Source of the DNA: Parvibacillus sp035426385
Lineage (GTDB): Bacteria; Bacteroidota; Bacteroidia; Chitinophagales; Saprospiraceae
Assembly (NCBI GenBank): GCA_035426385.1
Contig: DAOLZQ010000003.1
Coordinates: 1-64,000, forward strand
DNA: 64,000 nt
Reading direction: 5' to 3'
The position numbers and the translations under genes are program-made. The notes under the pieces were generated by a model. It had not been told where the DNA came from and did no database searches. It worked only from the letters and a program-made list of their open reading frames with translations. The first letter of the stretch is position 1; every line of letters begins with the position of its first letter. Positions 32,859 to 41,661 of the stretch are shown in pieces.

Positions 32859-35800
32859 TTAAATTTTATCAAATAAGATAGAACCCAGGTTTTTACCACC
32901 ATATATGAAATTAACCATATAAGTACCGGGGACATATTTGCCGATATTGACAGACAGAATACTTGTAGGTATTTCACCTTTAGCATAAGAAATAGCATCA
33001 ATTTGTCTTCCTTTAATATCAAACACTCTTAGAGTAAGCGCTTGGTTATTTCCTATGTCATGCTTAATAAATACTTTGTCCTTAGCAGGATTTGGATATA
33101 ATGCGTGAATTGAACTGGCAAGCTCAATACTCTTATTTCCACTGGTTCCGCTTTTATACAATGAATTGATCTCAGATGCCGACAGCGCTTTATTGTACAG
33201 CTTGATTTCATCGAGACCACCATTGAAATATTGACCTCCGTCAATTGGGTTGCTACCTATACCAAATACATTATCAGTAGAATTCAGCACACCTGCAACC
33301 GGTTTGCTATTAGCCAATTCGCCATTTACAAAGATTTGATCATTCACACCATCATGTACCATGACAACATGCCACCAAAAACCTTTGACCAGTTCATTGC
33401 CATCTCCGGAATCCATATCCGAAATAAGATTAGGGAACTGAACTGTTTTATTATTGGTCGTCCAGACTACCTTCAGGTGAGTAGGTAGTGATATTTTCCA
33501 TCTTTCATTCCAGTGTCCAAAGTCCAAAAGGTAAGATTCTGCATCTCCTGCATTTATATCCGAGACCTTTATCCAAAAAGCAACTGACGCATAATCAGAG
33601 ATTAACTGAACTGCATTTTTTACAATTACAGAATCTCCATCTCCGTCAAATTTTAAATAGTTCGATCCTCCATTGGGATGGTCAGGAACTTCAAATACAG
33701 GATCTCCACCTATTGTACCATGATTCTTATAAGGAGTGGCATCATTGGCATTGCCATCGAATGGATAATAGGCTACTAAACCTGGTTCGCCGGTGTCAAT
33801 TTCTTTTGTAGTTGATAAAGTGATCTCTGATATAATAGAATTATTTCCTGCAGCATCATAAGCATACACCTCAAAAGAGTAAGGTGTTTCAGGATCTAAA
33901 CCTGTAACCAAGATACTCACTTGACTGCCAGGTATTGTATCATAGATATCACCATCTACTGATATTACATATCCGGCAACTTGCCTATCATCCACAGAAG
34001 CTTCCCAGGACAATAACACTGAATGAGATCCAGTAGCTCCTCCAAGATTGCCAGGGGCTGTTGGTGGAGTTGTATCAGGTGTTTCTTCATCGCCTGTGGT
34101 AGCGTCAATAGTAGATATAGTGGATTCATTTCCGGTAGTATCTACAGCACTCACTCCAAAGGTAAATGTAGTGCGTGGAGTCAGACCTGTGAGTTCCAGA
34201 TTAGTAGTATTGCTTGTTCCTATTTTTGAATCATTTTGGTAAATATTGTATACCAACACTCCATCATTGTCCATAGAAGGCAGCCAGCTTAAATCTACTG
34301 TTGTGTGATCTACGGTAGCTATCAGATTGAGTGGAGCAGTAGGAGCTTCAGTATCAGTTACTACAGGTGGTTGATTCTGTTCATTGTACAATGCTAAGAC
34401 TTCAGATTCATCCAGTGCACGATTATATATCCTGACCTCATCCATGCTCCCGTCGAAGAAGTTACCTCCATCTATTGGATTCCAACCTATTCCCAAGTCT
34501 TTAGTGGTGGGATTGAGCGTTCCTGTAACTGCTTTCTCTGCTACCTTGGTTCCATTGATAAATATTCTATCAAAGTTACCATCATGAGTCATGACTACGT
34601 GTGACCAAGATCCCGGAACTAAAGCATTACCATCTCCTGCATCCATATCTGAAATGCCGGAAGTTGAATTAGTGGTAAACACCACTTTTCCATGACTTGG
34701 TAAAGATATTTTCCAACGTTCCTGCCATCCTCCATTTGAAAGTAAAAATACTTCACCTGATGCAGGTAGACTGGCGGGATTTACCCAAAAACTAATAGTA
34801 GTAAAGTCTACATTTTGTTGTGGCGAATTAGGAGCAGTAATTTTTGCATCTACCCCATTAAATTGATATGCATGATTTGAAAAACCAAATTTATCATTTA
34901 CTAACTGAGCATTTTCTACCACACCATTATTGTGATAGTTGGAGATATCTGCTGCAGAATTGTCCATTGGGTAATTTGCAACAATCTCATCTGTGATAAC
35001 CGGAGCAACTCTTTGTTCATTATACAAGGTTAATACGTCATCATCACTAAGCGCTACATTGTATATTTGAATATCATCCAGTGATCCCGTAAAGAAATTT
35101 CCTCCATCAATAGAATTGAATCCAATCCCCAGCGGTGTATTGGCGTCATTGAGCGCTCCACTAACAGCTTTAGTATTCACTTCCACTCCATTGATATAGA
35201 TCTTATCATTCGTGCCATCATGAACCATGACCACATGTGACCACTGATTGAGTGCCAATTCATGCCCTCCGCCAGCATCCATATCTGAAATGCCGGAAGT
35301 GGAGTTTGTCGTAAATACCAATTTACCGTGCGAGGGAAGTGAGATTTTATATCGTTGTTGCCATCCGCCGTTTGACACAATAAAAGATTCACCTGATGCG
35401 GGGAATTCAGAGGGGTTTATCCAAAAACTAATTGATGCGAAATCTGAATTTAATTGTCCTGAATTATCAGCTATCAGAGAATCATTTCCATTAAAAGAAA
35501 CCGCATTATTGGCCCAATCAAATCTATTTGCAGTAAAATTCGCATTGCCTGAGGCATTATTTCTAAATTGAGTTTCATCATTGAAATTTCCTTTGAATTG
35601 ATAGGAGGCCACTAAGTCAGTAGGATTGCCGGGAAAAGTATTTTGTTCAGTGAATTTTGTAGTGATATCTGCCGAAGTAAGTGCGTAGTTATAAAAATGG
35701 ATGTCATCAATACTTCCATTGAACCAGTTACCACCATCAATTGTATTATATCCGATTCCCAAATCTTTATCAGTTGAATTCAAGTCGCCTGTAACGGCTT

Positions 35801-36962
35801 TCTTATTAGTCAATTCCCCATCTATATATATCTGATCATATATGCCATCATGTACTACGACCACTTGAGTCCACTTATCGGGTACTAATTCATGTCCACC
35901 GCCAGCATCCATATCTGATATGCCTGATGTAGAATTAGTAGTAAAGACAACCTTTCCGTGATCAGGTAATGATATCTTAAGTCTCTCTTGCCATCCTCCA
36001 TTAGAGATTAGGAAGGATTCACCGCTAGCAGGGAGCGCATTAGGTTTTACCCAAAAGGAGATACTTGCATTTGCTGAATTGAGCACAGAGCTATTGGTTG
36101 CTTTTACTTCAGAAGAATGACCATTGAAGACTGCAGCAGAATTTCCATAACCGAAGCGATCTGTACCAAACTTAGTATCTTTCATAGATGCATCGTTATT
36201 ATACTCGCTTGCATCTGCAGTATTATTTTTAAACTCATAACTCGCCACCAGGCCGGGAGGAATGACAGGAGCAGTAGATTGTTCTGTATAAAGATCTTGG
36301 ATCTGAGTGTCATTAAGACCTTCACCATATATCTGGATATCATCTAATTTACCATTAAAGTAATTCCCTTTTTCGATGGGATTGTAGCCAATGCCAAGTG
36401 GTGCTAAAGTAGGATTTAATGCCCCTGAGACTGCCTTATCTGCAATTTTTTGTCCATTCAAATAAATTTCATCCGTAGTTCCATTATGCACAAATGTCCA
36501 ATGCTGCCATACTCCGGGAACTACGACATTTCCGTCGCCGGAATCCATGTCGGATATTCCACTTGTATTATTGGTGGTCCAGACCATCTTGCCATGATCT
36601 GGCAAGGAAATTTTCCATTTTTCTTGCCAACCTCCAAAAGATAATATGTAGGCTTCACCAGCAGGAGGTAAGGCATTGGCAAACAGCCAAAATGATACTG
36701 TGGTATAATCAGTATTTAAGGTAGGATTATTTGGGGCCCTCAAAAATGATTGAATTCCATCAAAAGAAAATGCTCTGGCTGCAATACCAAATCTATCTTT
36801 CGTTAGAAATGCTCCATGTACAGAAGCATTGTTTTTAGTTGCGGAGATGTCTTTTGCATCACCAGAAAAAGGATAATCAGCAATAGGAGTCTGAGCAGTC
36901 ACTGCCATGACTAAAAATAAACCCAACACCGAAAAAAGGCATTTTTGTAATGTGTTTCTCAT
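32859..36962 (-). CDS. Secreted protein with five LamG domains, two FnIII domains and T9SS sorting domain
   Basis: 1367 residues. Signal peptide (V-L-G-L-F-L-V-M-A-V, cut after T-A-Q). LamG (concanavalin A-like, Laminin_G_3 type) domains lie at about 26-229, 238-440, 451-650, 660-862 and 1062-1270. Two fibronectin type III domains (about 873-965 and 966-1055) separate the fourth and fifth. A T9SS type A domain ends the protein (L-Y-P-N-P-A-K-D). Each LamG repeats G-G-W-Q-E-R-W-K-I-S-L, I-S-D-M-D-x-G-x-G and H-D-G-x-x-D-x-I-Y-I-N-G. There is no recognisable catalytic domain, so it looks like a multivalent glycan-binding surface protein of the locus. It lies 124 bases upstream of the GH130 start and 113 bases after the T9SS enzyme. 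Confidence 0.9.
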   Translation of the reverse strand: MRNTLQKCLFSVLGLFLVMAVTAQTPIADYPFSGDAKDISATKNNASVHGAFLTKDRFGIAARAFSFDGIQSFLRAPNNPTLNTDYTTVSFWLFANALPPAGEAYILSFGGWQEKWKISLPDHGKMVWTTNNTSGISDMDSGDGNVVVPGVWQHWTFVHNGTTDEIYLNGQKIADKAVSGALNPTLAPLGIGYNPIEKGNYFNGKLDDIQIYGEGLNDTQIQDLYTEQSTAPVIPPGLVASYEFKNNTADASEYNNDASMKDTKFGTDRFGYGNSAAVFNGHSSEVKATNSSVLNSANASISFWVKPNALPASGESFLISNGGWQERLKISLPDHGKVVFTTNSTSGISDMDAGGGHELVPDKWTQVVVVHDGIYDQIYIDGELTNKKAVTGDLNSTDKDLGIGYNTIDGGNWFNGSIDDIHFYNYALTSADITTKFTEQNTFPGNPTDLVASYQFKGNFNDETQFRNNASGNANFTANRFDWANNAVSFNGNDSLIADNSGQLNSDFASISFWINPSEFPASGESFIVSNGGWQQRYKISLPSHGKLVFTTNSTSGISDMDAGGGHELALNQWSHVVMVHDGTNDKIYINGVEVNTKAVSGALNDANTPLGIGFNSIDGGNFFTGSLDDIQIYNVALSDDDVLTLYNEQRVAPVITDEIVANYPMDNSAADISNYHNNGVVENAQLVNDKFGFSNHAYQFNGVDAKITAPNSPQQNVDFTTISFWVNPASLPASGEVFLLSNGGWQERWKISLPSHGKVVFTTNSTSGISDMDAGDGNALVPGSWSHVVMTHDGNFDRIFINGTKVAEKAVTGTLNPTTKDLGIGWNPIDGGNFFDGSMDEVRIYNRALDESEVLALYNEQNQPPVVTDTEAPTAPLNLIATVDHTTVDLSWLPSMDNDGVLVYNIYQNDSKIGTSNTTNLELTGLTPRTTFTFGVSAVDTTGNESTISTIDATTGDEETPDTTPPTAPGNLGGATGSHSVLLSWEASVDDRQVAGYVISVDGDIYDTIPGSQVSILVTGLDPETPYSFEVYAYDAAGNNSIISEITLSTTKEIDTGEPGLVAYYPFDGNANDATPYKNHGTIGGDPVFEVPDHPNGGSNYLKFDGDGDSVIVKNAVQLISDYASVAFWIKVSDINAGDAESYLLDFGHWNERWKISLPTHLKVVWTTNNKTVQFPNLISDMDSGDGNELVKGFWWHVVMVHDGVNDQIFVNGELANSKPVAGVLNSTDNVFGIGSNPIDGGQYFNGGLDEIKLYNKALSASEINSLYKSGTSGNKSIELASSIHALYPNPAKDKVFIKHDIGNNQALTLRVFDIKGRQIDAISYAKGEIPTSILSVNIGKYVPGTYMVNFIYGGKNLGSILFDKI
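33153..33779 (-). repeat. LamG repeat 5 of the five-LamG protein
   Basis: Encodes residues 1062-1270. It is the most divergent copy: the core reads F-G-H-W-N-E-R-W-K-I-S-L, and an insertion precedes I-S-D-M-D-S-G-D-G-N. It is separated from the other four by two FnIII domains. Confidence 0.8.
34377..34985 (-). repeat. LamG repeat 4 of the five-LamG protein
   Basis: Encodes residues 660-862. It shares S-N-G-G-W-Q-E-R-W-K-I-S-L-P, V-V-F-T-T-N-S-T-S-G-I-S-D-M-D and F-I-N-G with copies 2 and 3. Confidence 0.85.
35013..35612 (-). repeat. LamG repeat 3 of the five-LamG protein
   Basis: Encodes residues 451-650. Nearly identical core to copy 2: P-A-S-G-E-S-F, T-T-N-S-T-S-G-I-S-D-M-D-A-G-G-G-H-E-L. 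Confidence 0.85.
35643..36251 (-). repeat. LamG repeat 2 of the five-LamG protein
   Basis: Encodes residues 238-440. Its core, M-D-A-G-G-G-H-E-L-V-P, is shared with copy 3, suggesting these two arose by the most recent duplication. Confidence 0.85.
36276..36887 (-). repeat. LamG repeat 1 of the five-LamG protein
   Basis: Encodes residues 26-229, directly after the signal peptide. It has W-T-T-N-N-T-S-G-I-S-D-M-D-S-G-D-G-N, closer to copy 5 than to copies 2-4 in the residues after M-V/V-V. Confidence 0.85.
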
Positions 36963-37075
36963 GTTCTTAAAATAATTTAGTAGAGGTTTAAATAAAAAAG
37001 GGGTCTAGTAAAGATAAGATCTATCTGTTTCGATATATGGTATTAATATGTCCAAAGATTGTACTTTCATGAACT

Positions 37076-40000
37076 CTATATTTTCACAATTTGGAATTTA
37101 TTCTTTGTCTTACCGGTAGTAACCATAATAGTGTACACGCCCGGTGGAAGGTCAAACATTGATACTTTCAGTTGACTGACCTGCTTCAGTGGTTTGGTCT
37201 TTACTACCACTCCCATTAAATCATATATGGTCAGGAGTCCGGAATCAACTTCATTGGTGAATTGAATGTACAATTGATCTCGTACCGGATTGGGATATAT
37301 CACTATCTCCGTATTTATGCCTGATACCTTAGTATCTAAATAGTCATTATTATAAATCGCTTTTACTTCTTCAGGAGTATGGGCCTGATCATAGATTTTT
37401 ACCTCATCGATGATGCCACTAAAATTATAGTTTGATTCATCCGGAAGCATTTGACCCATGAGGAAGGGTAGATCAGTCGTCCTGATTTTACCCGTCAATT
37501 GCTTATATGATTCTAGCTCTCCATTGATATAGAGGCACATTATTTTTCCATCATAGGTAGCAGTAATAAGATAGTTATTTCCAACTTCAAGAGGAGACTT
37601 AGCATCCAAATCTGCAATAGAAATTTCAGTATTAACAGTCCACCTCAGTCGCCTTTCCGGTGTGATTGATAATTTATACCTGTTTTGCCAGCTTCCGTGA
37701 GATATAACGAATGACTCACGACTAGGCAGATCACCCGCTTGTATCCAACAACTTAGTGTGATTCCGTTTTGGAAGTTCAGTTTAGGATCGCTATTGACAC
37801 TTGCGAAATCATTTATTCCATCGAAAAGACAAGCACTTTTGGGGTTACTATTAAAATCTGGTACATATCTGACTCCTGAGACCAGAGCGTCCAGGTGATT
37901 TAGGGTTGAATCTCTTCCGGTACCGGAGAAAGGGTACCATGCAACTAAATTTGAGTTGTAGGTATTTGGGAAATTATAAACTAAAATAGAAATAGTCTGT
38001 GAAGTGCTTAGTCCCTTATCATCCGATGCTTTCAGTGTGATGTCATAGACACCCTCAGTGAGAGGAGCCTTCCAGGTTATATTAGATTGAGTTCCATCTA
38101 TAGTCCCACCGGTGGCACTCCAAGAGTAAGTAATAGGATCTCCATTTGGATCTATTGCATTTGCAGATATATTTGCGATTCCATCTGGGATCAGCGAAGA
38201 TTTATCTGTAATCAGGTCAATACTAGGAGGTAAATTAATTTCTGCAACTACTTCAATATCATGAGTTGCTGTATCGCTATTTCCTATCTCATCTTTTACA
38301 ATGGTGGTAATATGGTAAATGCCTTCTGATTCAGGTGCTTTCCAGTGCACTTCAGAGCCAGACCCTGTAATGATACCGCCTGATACATTCCATTCCCAAT
38401 TGAATATGTTTGAATCCTGGTCAAAAACTTTTGCGAAAATCTGAGTCGATTTTCCTTTTTCAATTATATAATCTGATGCAGCTAAGGACTGAATCCTGGG
38501 TGTATAGGTGAACAAGTTTTTTGATTGTTTATAGTCAACGATTACATCATTAATAAGCATTTTATTTTTGTCATAAGTTACAACACCTGAGGCCGGGACA
38601 ATAGTTGCTATTATTGATGTGAGTGCAGGGATTGAAACCGAAATGGTACCGGTAGCGTTTTGGATTAAAAATGTTTCACTCACAGCATCATAAATATCAT
38701 ACAATCCCCCGCCTAACTCCATCTCTATATTTTTAGATACACTATATGGGTTGTATAATAATGAAGTAGGGTAGGCTGATGTGTGGTAGAAGTCAGTTTT
38801 TAATAAATCCAACCTCAATATTTTTTCCACATTTGTTGGATGTATTAAAGAGCCCATATACCCAATGGATGAGGTGCCATACAGTGCGAGATTCGTCTTA
38901 CCCCATCCACCCTTTAGTGCATCTCCGGTAGAAAAAGGCGAGTTTCCCATCCATTTTTCCTTGAGCGCTTCATATCCCATGACTCGTTGTGGATCATTGG
39001 TCGCTGACCAGGCAGATGCATCCTGTAGATTATCGGGTAAGAAGCCGGGATAAAATAGCCTGGTTGCATTTGCCAGATTGACCATCCATTTTCCTATTGC
39101 GTTAGCAAACCTCTTATCATATCTCACCAGTGGGACAAGCATAGCTGCTTGCTGTACTCCGTTAAGTTGGAATGCATAATCATCGCCATTATCATTGGCT
39201 TCACCCACCAGACCGGATACATCAAATCCACCCCATTTTCCTACGATAGTTCCCCATCCACGTAGTGAGCCGCGATCGAAGCTCCAGGTGAGCATTTTCT
39301 GAATATTATAATTAGTACCGAGCTCAGCATTCATTCGTGCAGCTGTGTAGGTACCATAAGGCAATTGGAGCTCATATGAAGGATTGGTGTTTAAGCTATT
39401 TAAAAACTCAAGACTCCATTCTGCAGCTTTGAGATATTCAGGATTGTGAGTTTTGGTATATGCATTATAAAGTACCCACGCATAGGCGCCGGCAGCCTCT
39501 GGCTCTTTTACACCTTCTGCATTGGGCAGCATCGTTTTAAAGTTAAAAGCTCGATAATTCATGTTGGCCTTTTGCCAGGGAGTATCCTTCCCCCCTAGGG
39601 CTCTCACTGACTCCAAGAAGCGGTTAGCAATGGCTATAAATTGGATATCTGCTTCACCACCTATAGATGGATACAAGTCAAATAATTGATAGAAGAAGAC
39701 ATTGGGCATGAGGTCGTACCACCAGTCATTACCGGTAGCCGTATTATTATTATTTAAATAAAGTAATTCACCATTATTCTTATTGAAGAAATCCTGGCTC
39801 ATCAATACCCAATTTTGAGCATATTGATTCGACTTGTCCACACCACACAGACTGGCCCCCACTAAAGAAGGTAAAACATTAATAGCTTCATTATTCATGG
39901 GTGAATTGGTGCCCACATAGGTATGTAATCCAAAAAAGGCCCGTTGTTTGTAATTGAATCCCTGAGGTAAGATATAGCTTAGTGGGAGGTATTGGCCGGA

Positions 40001-40180
40001 CTTCGCTGTATTGTACACAAATGAATCATATTCTATTGCTACTTGCTTCCAGTCACGTAAATTGTATGGTGACGGCTGGTCAGGCATTTGATTAATACGT
40101 GGAATGGCGATTTGGGTCGGTTGAGCAAGACATACCGTCCCCATTAATAGAAAAAATAAACAAATAAATTTATTTAGCAT
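37076..40180 (-). CDS. T9SS-secreted multidomain protein: unassigned enzyme-like domain, Ig/PKD-like pair, LamG
   Basis: 1034 residues. Signal peptide (F-I-C-L-F-F-L-L-M-G, cut near C-L-A-Q). Residues 20-545 are a paralogue of the lipoprotein at 28598-30316: M-P-D-Q-P-S-P-Y-N-L-R-D-W, then G-W-G-T-I-V-G-K-W-G-G-F-D-V-S-G, G-K-W-M-V-N-L-A-N-A-T-R-L-F and A-Y-P-T-S-L-L-Y-N-P-Y. Two PKD/Ig-like domains (about 550-740) follow, each with W-K-A-P-x-x-E-G-x-Y. Then a LamG domain (about 743-945) and a T9SS type A domain (V-I-Y-P-N-P-V-R). The likely role is surface cleavage of the polysaccharide, with LamG as a binding module. The start lies 19 bases after susD, so it is the third gene of the operon. 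The enzyme family is not recognised. Confidence 0.75.
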   Translation of the reverse strand: MLNKFICLFFLLMGTVCLAQPTQIAIPRINQMPDQPSPYNLRDWKQVAIEYDSFVYNTAKSGQYLPLSYILPQGFNYKQRAFFGLHTYVGTNSPMNNEAINVLPSLVGASLCGVDKSNQYAQNWVLMSQDFFNKNNGELLYLNNNNTATGNDWWYDLMPNVFFYQLFDLYPSIGGEADIQFIAIANRFLESVRALGGKDTPWQKANMNYRAFNFKTMLPNAEGVKEPEAAGAYAWVLYNAYTKTHNPEYLKAAEWSLEFLNSLNTNPSYELQLPYGTYTAARMNAELGTNYNIQKMLTWSFDRGSLRGWGTIVGKWGGFDVSGLVGEANDNGDDYAFQLNGVQQAAMLVPLVRYDKRFANAIGKWMVNLANATRLFYPGFLPDNLQDASAWSATNDPQRVMGYEALKEKWMGNSPFSTGDALKGGWGKTNLALYGTSSIGYMGSLIHPTNVEKILRLDLLKTDFYHTSAYPTSLLYNPYSVSKNIEMELGGGLYDIYDAVSETFLIQNATGTISVSIPALTSIIATIVPASGVVTYDKNKMLINDVIVDYKQSKNLFTYTPRIQSLAASDYIIEKGKSTQIFAKVFDQDSNIFNWEWNVSGGIITGSGSEVHWKAPESEGIYHITTIVKDEIGNSDTATHDIEVVAEINLPPSIDLITDKSSLIPDGIANISANAIDPNGDPITYSWSATGGTIDGTQSNITWKAPLTEGVYDITLKASDDKGLSTSQTISILVYNFPNTYNSNLVAWYPFSGTGRDSTLNHLDALVSGVRYVPDFNSNPKSACLFDGINDFASVNSDPKLNFQNGITLSCWIQAGDLPSRESFVISHGSWQNRYKLSITPERRLRWTVNTEISIADLDAKSPLEVGNNYLITATYDGKIMCLYINGELESYKQLTGKIRTTDLPFLMGQMLPDESNYNFSGIIDEVKIYDQAHTPEEVKAIYNNDYLDTKVSGINTEIVIYPNPVRDQLYIQFTNEVDSGLLTIYDLMGVVVKTKPLKQVSQLKVSMFDLPPGVYTIMVTTGKTKNKFQIVKI

Positions 40181-40199
40181 ATCATGTAGTAAAGTGTAA

Positions 40200-41642
40200 T
40201 TAATATCCCGGATTCTGAAGTAAACTTTTGTTTAAATCAATTTCTATTTGTGGAAGTGGAAATACCTCATGTTTTCCATTTTGAAATCCCAGAGCGCCTA
40301 ATTTATCTGAGGCTATTCCCCAACGTACATAATCAAAAAACTTATGCATTTCGAAGCCTAACTCGACTGATCTTTCATGTCTGATAGCTTGTCTCATGAT
40401 GCCTTGATCCGCAGTGGTTATTTTAGGTAGTGTATTCTCTGGATCTGAAGACTGTTTGCGAGCTCTTGCTCTTACAACTTCGAGTGGATCTTGTGCATCT
40501 GAGGTTCTGCCTATTTCATTTAGTGCTTCCGCTTCCCAAAGCAAGACTTCTGCGTACCTGATCGGAGTCACATTAATGTCTCCATCTGCCTTTTGAGTAA
40601 CAGTTGAATCTGTTTGCAGGTATTTCCTTGGACTGTGACGTGTTGAGGAATACGAATTTTTATAAGTGACTCCAAAATATTCCTGATTATTTGAGGCAAT
40701 CGTAAAATCACGTCGGGGATCACCTGATTCAAATTCGTCATAATAACTTTGAGTCACTTCTGCAAAGCCATATCCATCAGTTACCTTTTTTGACAACCAG
40801 ATTTGGTTTAGGGAGTTTCCGACGCCCAGTTCCAGATTGGTGTGTTGGATTTCCCATACAGACTCAGTGTTGTTTTGGGTTTTTATTTTGAAATTATCCT
40901 GATAGTCAGCTGTAAGAGAATATATATTAAGTTCCTTAACTTGACTTACATAATCCAGAACGCCTTGCCAGTTTTTGGAATACAGCATAGTCTTGGCAAT
41001 CAGAGCCAGTGCTGCACCTTTCGTTGCTCTGCCGACATCTGTCGCGGAATAGCTAGTAGGTAGCTTATTTGCTGCATCCTTACAGTCATTGATTATTTGC
41101 TGGTAGATGGCATCTTTTGAAGATTTAGCATATTTAATGTCAGTAGGAGGTAGCACTCTTGTGATGAGTTGTACCTCACCAAAGACCTGAGTCAATTGGA
41201 AATAATAGAAGGATCTTAGAAACAGTGCTTCACCAAGAATTCTATTTTTCAACGTCTCATCCATATCAATTGAGGGCACTCTATCCAACACAGTATTGCA
41301 CTGTGAAATACCTTTATATTCTAATTTATAGAAATTATTAAATTCTTCTGTACGAGGTGTATAAGTGAAAAAATCCAGTTCTGTAAGCCCAGGTTGTGAA
41401 CCATCTCCCCCTACTACCGCCTCATCGGTTGGTAATTCAGCAAAGGCCCAATAGGCATTTTTATTTGAGCTGGTATACATAAGTGGTTCATATGCGGCAT
41501 TTATTCCTTGCACTGCATCATTTGAGGTCTTAAAAAAGGACTCTGAATTCAGGACACCTATAGGCTCATTATCTAAAATTTTTGAACAAGAATCAAGTGA
41601 GATTACCGCTACAATTATTAATATATATTTGGAAATATTCAT
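40200..41642 (-). CDS. SusD/RagB family glycan-binding lipoprotein
   Basis: 480 residues. Signal peptide with lipobox S-L-D-S-C (Cys 19). The N-terminal segment I-L-D-N-E-P-I-G and then S-F-F-K-T-S-N-D-A are typical SusD starts. Helical TPR-like repeats follow (L-R-S-F-Y-Y-F-Q-L-T), and the C-terminus has I-R-Y-A-E-V-L-L-W-E-A-E-A-L and R-H-E-R-S-V-E-L-G-F-E. It forms the lid of the SusC channel and binds the glycan at the cell surface. It lies 19 bases after susC. The ligand cannot be read from sequence. Confidence 0.95.
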   Translation of the reverse strand: MNISKYILIIVAVISLDSCSKILDNEPIGVLNSESFFKTSNDAVQGINAAYEPLMYTSSNKNAYWAFAELPTDEAVVGGDGSQPGLTELDFFTYTPRTEEFNNFYKLEYKGISQCNTVLDRVPSIDMDETLKNRILGEALFLRSFYYFQLTQVFGEVQLITRVLPPTDIKYAKSSKDAIYQQIINDCKDAANKLPTSYSATDVGRATKGAALALIAKTMLYSKNWQGVLDYVSQVKELNIYSLTADYQDNFKIKTQNNTESVWEIQHTNLELGVGNSLNQIWLSKKVTDGYGFAEVTQSYYDEFESGDPRRDFTIASNNQEYFGVTYKNSYSSTRHSPRKYLQTDSTVTQKADGDINVTPIRYAEVLLWEAEALNEIGRTSDAQDPLEVVRARARKQSSDPENTLPKITTADQGIMRQAIRHERSVELGFEMHKFFDYVRWGIASDKLGALGFQNGKHEVFPLPQIEIDLNKSLLQNPGY

Positions 41643-41661
41643 TTTGTTTAATTATTAGAAG

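Noticed and set aside
32859..36962. CRISPR-like or mobile repeat array
   Set aside because: The repeat period is about 600 bases and lies in one reading frame; it encodes LamG domains, with no short identical repeats or spacers.
37007..37033. AGATA-AGATC-TATCT near-palindrome between the two PUL surface-protein genes
   Set aside because: Imperfect and AT-rich; no regulator or promoter context makes it more than a weak operator guess.
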